This document shows positions 1 through 5,215 of a DNA stretch of 6,961 nt, piece after piece. The notes below the pieces were generated by a model. The model was not told the origin of the DNA, did no database searches, and saw nothing but the letters and a program-made list of their open reading frames with translations. Location of the stretch: contig DIZL01000078.1 of assembly GCA_002429385.1 (NCBI GenBank), forward strand, positions 1 through 6,961. Direction: 5' to 3'. A program made the translations under genes and the position numbers. The first letter of the stretch is position 1; each line of letters opens with the position of its first letter. This stretch comes from Prolixibacteraceae bacterium UBA6029 (GTDB taxonomy: Bacteria > Bacteroidota > Bacteroidia > Bacteroidales > Prolixibacteraceae).

Positions 1-147
1 TTTGGAATAGCACACGACACGAATTCGGTGCATGGATATTGCATTTTCAATTCAAATTTCCTTGCACTTATTTTAAATTTAATGCGGTCATTTTATTGAA
101 GCACTGAATATTATGAGTTTTTCAGCAGACCCTACATAAAGTATACA

Positions 148-405
148 ATGAGTGTACCATATGTGTTTCTGAACACAAAAGCTACACAAAAGGTGGTAGT
201 CGTGTATAACCCGTTTAACAACCGAAGGATACCCGAAATTAGGTACGATCGCTATGTTCCGATACGAAAGTTGGGTAAATGGCTTTTGGGGGATGGGCGA
301 GTGGGGCGTGTCTTTTCATTGCGCGGTAAAGAGCTGGAGCATGGCCCGGGTTGGCGCTTCATGATGGAATCAACAATTAATGAGGGATTTCCAATAATCA
401 ATTGA
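148..405 (+). CDS. Doubtful small hypothetical protein (85 aa)
   Basis: An ATG-to-TGA reading frame of 85 codons. I do not recognise the product. It is basic, with a short hydrophobic stretch (VVVVYNPF, about residues 17-24) and a basic centre (RRIPEIRYDRYVPIRKLGKW, about residues 26-45). It has no signal peptide, membrane helix or known motif. No ribosome binding site or TAnnTTTG box stands at a convincing distance upstream. A 6-bp inverted repeat (TGTGTT/AACACA, 162-177) lies inside its first codons. It converges on porQ with 38 bases between the two stops. It may be a real lineage-specific gene, the remnant of one, or chance. It is listed because nothing else explains positions 1-443, where I see no RNA gene or strong competing frame. 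Confidence 0.25.
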   Translation: MSVPYVFLNTKATQKVVVVYNPFNNRRIPEIRYDRYVPIRKLGKWLLGDGRVGRVFSLRGKELEHGPGWRFMMESTINEGFPIIN

Positions 406-443
406 AATGACATTTGGAGGAAGGGCCCATTTCATTGCGGCCT

Positions 444-1502
444 TTATTTCACTTCTTCCTCTACTGGCGCCTCATTTCTGCGGAAGCCTTCGTTGAGATT
501 GATGGCAACCGAAATCAGGTTACTCGAACCGGCAAGGCTGTAGCGCGTTGAGGCGTAATTGAGCTGGAAGCGCGAAATGCGAAACCCAAAACCCCAGGAA
601 AGACCCACGGTTGACATTTTAGCATCCAGCTTTAATTCCTGCCTGAGCTGGTAATTGTATCCGGCACGGATGGTGAAATTGGGCGAGGGAAGCAACTCAA
701 TGCCCAGAACCAGGTGGCGCAGGAATTTCGTTGTGAAATTATCTTCCTTTATAACCACTGTCGTTGATGAACTGTCGATCACGGGTTTGGCCAGGTCCCA
801 TTTTTGAAGGTGCTGAAGGGTTGCTGCAAAACGTATCGGGGCATGGAGCAACTTCTTGGAGATTCCGAACTGAAGGTCGAATGGGATTGATTCGCGTGAG
901 GCCCCATCATAGTAAGTGGTGATTTGAGTGCCGATATTGCGGGCGACCAGCGAGGTTACTGTGTAGTGGTTTTTGCTGAACAGACTTACCCCCAGATCGG
1001 CTGCAATCCCAATGGATCGGTAGGATTCGAACGACGAAAGTATTGGTTTAAGGTTGACGCCGTAAGTGAGGCGTTTATATTGATTGGACCACATGAGGTT
1101 CAGGGCATATTCGGCGGCATTAAATGTTGCGCCTGTCTTTTGCCCGTCAGCAAGGGCTTCAACAAAGCTTCCGTAGTTGATGTAATTCATGCCTACAGCA
1201 AAATTACCGGGCAGGGGAGTTTTAAATGAATAGGCCGCGTAACCATAGTTGATTCCAACAAAATAAGCGACGTAATCCACGACCAGCATGTTTCTCATTT
1301 CAGGCCTTAACAACGAAGGATTGTTGTAGGAAACATTCAGATCGGTGGAGTCGTTGATGGCAATCTGATTACCGCCCAAAGCGGCCATGCGTGCCGAATT
1401 GGTGAGGTTCAGGAATTCATAGGTGCTTTCGCCGCCGATCTGGGCAAATGTCCCTGTAGAGACACAGGCAAGGACAGCAATAAGTAAGATTAGTTTGCGC
1501 AT
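444..1502 (-). CDS. porQ: Type IX secretion system outer-membrane protein PorQ
   Basis: A 352-residue PorV/PorQ-family beta-barrel protein, a normal length for PorQ. Residues 1-20 form a signal peptide (MRKLILLIAVLACVSTGTFA) with likely cleavage before Q21. The mature N-terminus carries the family signature: GGESTYEFLNL (23-33), then SARMAALGG (36-44) and SYNNPSLL (58-65). The rest alternates short amphipathic strands and turns and ends in a polar acidic tail (EAPVEEEVK). In Porphyromonas gingivalis PorQ belongs with PorU, PorV and PorZ to the outer-membrane attachment complex that removes the sorting domain of T9SS cargo and fixes cargo to the surface. The ATG at 1500-1502 is chosen because the signal peptide starts there. 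The gene follows the DoxX-like gene on the same strand after 54 bases; no strong promoter or terminator is visible in that gap, so co-transcription is possible. Family assignment is firm; PorQ over another PorV-like paralogue is likely. Confidence 0.87.
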   Translation of the reverse strand: MRKLILLIAVLACVSTGTFAQIGGESTYEFLNLTNSARMAALGGNQIAINDSTDLNVSYNNPSLLRPEMRNMLVVDYVAYFVGINYGYAAYSFKTPLPGNFAVGMNYINYGSFVEALADGQKTGATFNAAEYALNLMWSNQYKRLTYGVNLKPILSSFESYRSIGIAADLGVSLFSKNHYTVTSLVARNIGTQITTYYDGASRESIPFDLQFGISKKLLHAPIRFAATLQHLQKWDLAKPVIDSSSTTVVIKEDNFTTKFLRHLVLGIELLPSPNFTIRAGYNYQLRQELKLDAKMSTVGLSWGFGFRISRFQLNYASTRYSLAGSSNLISVAINLNEGFRRNEAPVEEEVK

Positions 1503-1556
1503 AATAGTATTGGATCGGCCTTTTATCCGAACGTTAAATTCTGGTTTTTAGTATGG

Positions 1557-2681
1557 CTAACGAGGAACCTGATCAACAAGATCTTCCGGTTTGGGCAAAT
1601 CATTGTAATGATATTTTCTCAAAATAGTACCCTTCTTCAGTAAAATAATACCCGGATTCGAACGGACCATGGTTTTCAGGGCAACTTCATCGGTATTGAA
1701 AAAATCGAATTCAGCGCCTATCTCCTGCTTGAAAGCCTGAAAACGATCGGGCGAAGTGGCGGTCAGCAGAATGAAATTATACCCTTTCCGCTTTGCTTCG
1801 ACGGCGAAGAGTGCTATCTTTTGCAGGGCAAAGCGATTGGCTTTATCCAGGTTTGATGAGATGACTATAAAGGTTTCTTTTTCGTCGTAAAGGAAAAAGT
1901 CCTTGATATCTTCCCCTTCAGGAGTTTCAATTCTGAAATCGTGAATGGGGGGTGTATATCCCTTCTGAATCAGGATGGGGTCTTCGGATTTGAAATATTT
2001 CCAGTTAAGGGTATCTTTCCAGGGGATAGTGGCCTCAGTGAATTTCTTTTCCTCACCTGTTTTCTTGTTCTTGTAGATGAAATTGTTTTCATAAATAGCT
2101 TTGGGCGCACCTGACGGTACTTTCATGGCTTCAGGAATATTCACCCCTACCTTGTAAGGACTGAAATCGATGATCGGCAAGTGGTTGTACGAATAGACGA
2201 CCAGGTAGAAATAGAACACGATGGTCATTCCGGTCAGGGCAATCGAGAGTATGGGGCCATTTTTACTTCTGAAGTTTTTACGTTGAATAAAGATATAGAT
2301 CGCCAGAGCAATTAATACGATATTTTTATAAAAGGTCTGCCAGTTGGTGATTATCAGTGCATCGCCAAAACAGCCGCAGTCGGTAACCGGATTAGTAAGC
2401 GCCAGCACAAATGTTAATACGGTAAAGAATGCCATAAAAGCCAGGGTGAACCAACTGGTAATGCGCATGAAAAAGTTGAAAATCAGCGCCACACCCATTG
2501 CAAATTCGGCTGCTGCAAGGATAATGCCCAGTGCAAAGGCCAGGTTGATCATCCAGGGCATATGAAAGGCATTGAAATAGTCGGTGAATTTATAGGTCGA
2601 ACCCCAGGGATCGATGCCTTTTACAAAACCTGAAAATATGAATGTTAATCCAAGCAGGACGCGGGCAATGTGTTTGAGCAT
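1557..2681 (-). CDS. DoxX/MauE-like membrane protein fused to thioredoxin-like domain (BT_3928 family)
   Basis: A 374-residue two-part protein. Residues 1-165 form a membrane domain with about five helices (roughly 4-21, 45-69, 74-96, 117-133, 145-163). It begins with the DoxX-type pattern RVLLGLTFIFSGFVKGIDPWG, and the loop after helix 3 carries D-CGCFG-D (101-107), a cysteine motif shared with MauE-type relatives. Residues from about 175 to 374 are soluble. A segment near 260-365 has a thioredoxin-like pattern: TFIVISSNLD, then YNFILLTATSP, then FFNTDEVALKTMVRSNPGIILLKKGTILRKY, with the proline (P343) placed like the cis-proline of thioredoxins. There is no CxxC, so ordinary disulfide exchange by that domain is unlikely. 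MauE helps disulfide formation in methylamine dehydrogenase; an envelope redox role here is inference. The start lies 11 bases after the DUF1599 stop, indicating one operon. The family is conserved in Bacteroidota and has no established function that I know of. Confidence 0.85.
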   Translation of the reverse strand: MLKHIARVLLGLTFIFSGFVKGIDPWGSTYKFTDYFNAFHMPWMINLAFALGIILAAAEFAMGVALIFNFFMRITSWFTLAFMAFFTVLTFVLALTNPVTDCGCFGDALIITNWQTFYKNIVLIALAIYIFIQRKNFRSKNGPILSIALTGMTIVFYFYLVVYSYNHLPIIDFSPYKVGVNIPEAMKVPSGAPKAIYENNFIYKNKKTGEEKKFTEATIPWKDTLNWKYFKSEDPILIQKGYTPPIHDFRIETPEGEDIKDFFLYDEKETFIVISSNLDKANRFALQKIALFAVEAKRKGYNFILLTATSPDRFQAFKQEIGAEFDFFNTDEVALKTMVRSNPGIILLKKGTILRKYHYNDLPKPEDLVDQVPR

Positions 2682-2692
2682 ACAGGTAAATT

Positions 2693-3229
2693 TTAGAATT
2701 CAATCTTTATTAACGCAAAAACGGCATAATTGATCATATCGAGGTAATTCGCTTCGATTCCTTCAGAAATCAGGGTCTTGCCAAGGTTATCCTCGATTTG
2801 CTTGGTGCGCTTCAGCTTCATCAGGATCAGGTCGGTGTATGAACTCATCCGCATATTCCTCCAGGCTTCATCGTAATCATGGTTTTTAGCCATCATCAGG
2901 TCCTTTGCTTCCTGAAAGTGAGCCGTATACATGTTGAGGGTTTCATCTGGAGTCATATCATCGCTTTCGGAAGTTCCTTTCTCCAGTTGAATGATGGCCA
3001 TGATGCAGTAATTGACGATTCCAATGTATTCCGGGCGGATGCCTTCGTCAATCTTACTGATTCCTTTCTGTTCAATACTCCTGATCCGCTGTGCTTTAAT
3101 ATAGATTTGATCGGTCATAGAGCTGGGACGAAGAATGCGCCAGGCGATACCGTAGTCCTTCATCTTTTTGGTGAATATATCCTGACAAACTGTAATGACA
3201 TGATCGTATTGTTGACTGGTCTGATCCAT
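2693..3229 (-). CDS. DUF1599 family protein with two tandem repeats
   Basis: A 178-residue soluble protein from the chosen start. It consists of two related halves: residues 8-84, with KKMKDYGIAWRILRP (21-35) and EGIRPEYIGIVNY (62-74), and residues 102-178, with AKNHDYDEAWRNMR (114-127) and EGIEANYLDMINY (156-168). Each half shows DY..AWR, then S..TD....K..R...IE, then EGI...Y....NY, so the gene looks like an internal duplication. This is the DUF1599 family, which I recall being labelled a nucleotide-modification-associated domain; its biochemical function here is unknown. The frame is open to 3310 with ATGs at 3310 and 3253. I prefer 3229 (MDQTSQQYD) because homologues as I remember them begin close to the QYD motif, the extra residues are AT-rich and unlike the rest, and the 3310 start would overlap the probable folP promoter. 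It is first gene of the minus-strand block. Confidence 0.82.
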   Translation of the reverse strand: MDQTSQQYDHVITVCQDIFTKKMKDYGIAWRILRPSSMTDQIYIKAQRIRSIEQKGISKIDEGIRPEYIGIVNYCIMAIIQLEKGTSESDDMTPDETLNMYTAHFQEAKDLMMAKNHDYDEAWRNMRMSSYTDLILMKLKRTKQIEDNLGKTLISEGIEANYLDMINYAVFALIKIEF

Positions 3230-3252
3230 GATTATCGTAATTTTTAGAGCCA

Positions 3253-3260
3253 TAAAAGTA
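3253..3260 (-). promoter_or_regulatory. Possible -7 box for the DUF1599 operon
   Basis: Read on the minus strand this is TACTTTTA, seven of eight positions fitting what would be TAnnTTTG (last G replaced by A). It lies 23 bases before the ATG at 3229, which would leave a leader of about 18 bases. No convincing -33 TTG is seen at the right distance. If used, it excludes the two upstream start codons of the DUF1599 gene. Confidence 0.25.
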
Positions 3261-3294
3261 TTAATTTTATGTGTATTTTGATTGCATTTTATTT

Positions 3295-3302
3295 TACTTT
3301 TG
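3295..3302 (+). promoter_or_regulatory. Probable -7 promoter box of folP-cdaA
   Basis: TACTTTTG is an exact match to the Bacteroidota sigma-ABfr -7 consensus TAnnTTTG. It lies 37 bases before the folP ATG, so transcription would start near 3307-3310 with a leader of about 30 bases. The expected -33 TTTG about 19-20 bases further up is not clear: a TTTG at 3277-3280 leaves a spacer of only 14 bases. The surrounding divergent intergenic region is very AT-rich. Confidence 0.5.
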
Positions 3303-3339
3303 TGAAACACATGAATTTAAGAGGTCTAATTTTTAACGT

Positions 3340-4221
3340 ATGTTAATCACTGCAACTGCTACTAAATTTCTGAAACGCAAGAACACCCTGAACCTCAACG
3401 GACGAATTCTTGATTTGGCACAACCTGTTGTGATGGGCATCATCAATGTGACCCCCGATTCGTTCTTTGACGGAGGGAAATATAAAACCGATAAAAAGGT
3501 TGTCAAACGGGCCGAAGAAATTCTTGAACAGGGGGGAACGGTTATCGATATCGGCGCTGTTTCGACCCAGCCCGGCAAGGAAGGAATTTCAACCAAAGAT
3601 GAAATTGACCGGCTATTGCCTGCTGTAAAGGCAGTCAGAAAGGAATTCCCGGATGCTTTTCTGTCTATTGATACCTATCGGTCGTGGGTTGCCCTGAAAG
3701 TCATTGAAGAATGCGGGCCATGCATCGTTAACGATGTTTCGGGAGGTAATTTTGACGTTCATATGTTTGATACGATCGGCAAACTGGGCGTTCCGTATGT
3801 GTTGATGCACATGCAGGGTACTCCGCTTAAGATGCAGGAGAATCCTGTTTATGAAGATATTATCCGTGATATTTCATTATTTTTTACCGAACGGGTAAAA
3901 CAACTGACCAAAGCAGGAGTTAAAGATGTAATCATCGATCCGGGATTCGGGTTTGGAAAATTGCTTGAACACAATTACGAATTGCTCAACCGCCTTGATT
4001 CGTTTAAGGTATTTCAATTGCCACTCATGGTTGGGGTGTCACGGAAAGGGATGATTTACAGGTTGCTGGGGAGTAATCCTGAGGAAGCGCTAAACGGCAC
4101 CAGTGTGGTGAATACGCTGGCATTGATGGGCGGTGCTGATATTCTGCGGGTTCATGATGTGCGCGAAGCGGTTGAAGCCGTTCGCATTATGAATAAGGTA
4201 CGTTCAACATCAAAGATATGA
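3340..4221 (+). CDS. folP: Dihydropteroate synthase
   Basis: A 293-residue TIM-barrel enzyme that joins dihydropterin pyrophosphate and p-aminobenzoate to give dihydropteroate in cytoplasmic folate synthesis; it is the sulfonamide target. The family motifs appear in order: MGIINVTPDSFFDGG (32-46) with pterin-loop N36, DIGAVSTQPG (70-79), SIDTYR (109-114) with D111, VNDVSGG (130-136) with N131, VLMHMQGTP (154-162), IDPGFGFGK (199-207) with D200, VGVSRKG (231-237) with K237, and LRVHD (269-273) with R270 and H272. Length is normal for the family. One residue is unusual: loop 2 reads STQPG where most homologues have STRPG, so the phosphate-facing arginine is Q77 (codon CAG, 3568-3570). The ATG at 3340 is the first of the frame and follows a likely promoter. 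The stop overlaps the cdaA start by four bases. Confidence 0.96.
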   Translation: MLITATATKFLKRKNTLNLNGRILDLAQPVVMGIINVTPDSFFDGGKYKTDKKVVKRAEEILEQGGTVIDIGAVSTQPGKEGISTKDEIDRLLPAVKAVRKEFPDAFLSIDTYRSWVALKVIEECGPCIVNDVSGGNFDVHMFDTIGKLGVPYVLMHMQGTPLKMQENPVYEDIIRDISLFFTERVKQLTKAGVKDVIIDPGFGFGKLLEHNYELLNRLDSFKVFQLPLMVGVSRKGMIYRLLGSNPEEALNGTSVVNTLALMGGADILRVHDVREAVEAVRIMNKVRSTSKI

Positions 4222-5006
4222 CATTGTTTATCACCATAAGGGCTTTGGATGTACTCGATATATTGCTGGTGGCCTTTTTGCTCTACCAGATGTATCGGAT
4301 CATAAAAGGAACCGTTGCCTTCAGCATCTTTATCGGCTTTTTCCTGGTCTATGTATGCTGGCTGGTTGTGAAAGCCATGAACCTTGAGCTTTTAGGGACC
4401 TTAATGGGACAATTTATCGGTGTTGGGGTATTGGCCTTGATTGTGGTCTTTCATCCTGAAATCAGGCGTTTTTTACTTCTAATCGGGACGAATTATCAGC
4501 TTAGTCAAAGCATAGGACTCGAAAAGCTCTTTGCCTCTGAAAAGATTAAACCAGCGACCAATTTGCATATCAGGGAAATTGTCCGGGCCTGCGATGACCT
4601 GGCACGTTCAAAAACCGGTGCACTGATTGTAATTCCCCGCAACTCGGAATTGAAAGAAATTATCCGCTCTGGCGAAAAGATCAATGCACGCATTTCATCG
4701 GCTCTGGTGGAGACCATCTTCTTTAAGAATACTCCCCTACACGATGGGGCTGTGGTTATTCTGGGGAACCGGATTGCCGCTGCACGCTGTATCCTCCCAT
4801 TGACAGAGCGGAATGATCTTGATCCGTCACTGGGGCTTCGTCACCGGGCGGCTATCGGAGTCTCCGAGTTTACCGATGCTCTGGCTATCGTGGTTTCAGA
4901 AGAAAAGGGCTCTGTTTCACTTGCAATCAATGGCGAGTTAATGCATAATATTTCGCTCATCCAGCTGACCACCGAACTCGAAAAGGTGATTACAGAAGAA
5001 GCATAG
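4218..5006 (+). CDS. cdaA: Membrane-bound diadenylate cyclase, CdaA/DacA type
   Basis: A 262-residue protein of the TIGR00159/CdaA family that condenses two ATP into c-di-AMP. Three N-terminal membrane helices (about 10-28, 33-51 and 62-79) anchor it in the inner membrane. A short linker (about 85-112) leads to the DAC (DisA_N) domain, about 115-250. The two catalytic motifs are intact: DGA at 176-178 (in TPLHDGAVVI) and RHR at 208-210 (in LGLRHRAAIG). A later SEEKGSVSLA (227-236) is also typical. Length matches CdaA of other phyla. The start ATG shares four bases with the folP TGA (ATGA), so translation is probably coupled. No cdaR or glmM follows, unlike the Bacillota arrangement cdaA-cdaR-glmM; linkage to folP is, from memory, the usual Bacteroidota arrangement. 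No clear terminator follows on the plus strand. Confidence 0.95.
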   Translation: MTLFITIRALDVLDILLVAFLLYQMYRIIKGTVAFSIFIGFFLVYVCWLVVKAMNLELLGTLMGQFIGVGVLALIVVFHPEIRRFLLLIGTNYQLSQSIGLEKLFASEKIKPATNLHIREIVRACDDLARSKTGALIVIPRNSELKEIIRSGEKINARISSALVETIFFKNTPLHDGAVVILGNRIAAARCILPLTERNDLDPSLGLRHRAAIGVSEFTDALAIVVSEEKGSVSLAINGELMHNISLIQLTTELEKVITEEA

Positions 5007-5010
5007 ATGT

Positions 5011-5157
5011 TCATAGGTTCTTTTCAAGAAATGCAGGGAAGTCTTTCCATGCAATTACCTGAACATCAGAAATTCCGGGCGTAAAATAATGTCGCATTAC
5101 CAATATTGTGTCACCGCTACGCGGCTCATTTTCGACTCTCTGTACTTTTGCTACCAT
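5011..5157 (-). pseudogene. Possible C-terminal gene remnant or chance small frame
   Basis: A minus-strand frame of 48 codons from an ATG at 5157 to a TGA at 5011-5013, four bases beyond the cdaA stop. Its last 28 residues look protein-like (MRHYFTPGISDVQVIAWKDF, then PAFLEKNL), while its first part is simply the translation of the palindromic repeat copies. One explanation is that the 3' end of a gene once convergent with cdaA remains after the rest was lost and repeats moved in. I do not recognise the family. It may also be chance. Nothing like a ribosome binding site precedes the ATG. Confidence 0.2.
5098..5124 (-). repeat. REP-like palindromic repeat, copy 1
   Basis: On the minus strand this copy reads CCGCGTAGCGG at the hairpin, then TGACACAATATTGGTA. 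The hairpin (5114-5124) has arms CCGC/GCGG around a three-base loop. It shares with copy 2 the core GCGTAGC, a following TG and a closing TGGTA, while the outermost stem bases differ (CC/GG here, GT/AC there). The shared layout with compensating stem bases suggests a short interspersed repeat family that folds as RNA or single-stranded DNA. Mobility is not shown by two copies. Confidence 0.5.
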
Positions 5158-5175
5158 ACTTCCAGTGCTACGCAC
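5152..5175 (-). repeat. REP-like palindromic repeat, copy 2
   Basis: On the minus strand this copy reads GTGCGTAGCAC at the hairpin (5165-5175), then TGGAAGTATGGTA. Arms GTGC/GCAC enclose a three-base loop. It has the same orientation as copy 1 and starts 51-54 bases from it. The tail is three bases shorter than in copy 1. It lies 10 bases from the terminator palindrome of the CotH gene. Confidence 0.5.
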
Positions 5176-5180
5176 CTAAA

Positions 5181-5201
5181 AATAGCCCCGAGTACTCGGG
5201 G
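5181..5201 (-). terminator. Rho-independent terminator of the CotH/LTD gene
   Basis: The perfect 16-base palindrome CCCCGAGTACTCGGGG (5186-5201) can fold to a 6-bp GC-rich stem with a GTAC loop. On the minus strand it is followed by CTATTTTTAG, giving a U-rich tract; on the plus strand no T-run follows. It begins 14 bases after the stop of the minus-strand gene at 5216, the normal place for an intrinsic terminator. It would act poorly, if at all, for folP-cdaA. Confidence 0.75.
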
Positions 5202-5215
5202 TGTCAGTATGATAA

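Noticed and set aside
403..446. Possible porQ terminator hairpins (TGAAATG/CATTTCA; AAGGCC/GGGCCCTT)
   Set aside because: Stems are short, one has an 18-base loop and the other a bulge, and no T-run follows on the minus strand.
924..1229. 101-codon plus-strand frame opposite porQ
   Set aside because: Lies wholly inside the well-supported porQ gene on the other strand and shows no protein family features.
1503..1556. Possible porQ promoter
   Set aside because: The best candidate (TAACGTTC on the minus strand) misses key bases of TAnnTTTG and has no -33 TTG.
2879..3247. 122-codon plus-strand frame opposite the DUF1599 gene
   Set aside because: Antisense to a conserved gene; its translation follows from the codon pattern of that gene and resembles no family.
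3340..4221. Acquired sulfonamide-resistance gene (sul-type)
   Set aside because: The gene sits in a housekeeping context beside cdaA, with no integron or mobile element nearby, and looks like the native folP.
5098..5175. Short CRISPR array
   Set aside because: Only two imperfect, differing units are present, without equal spacers or cas genes.
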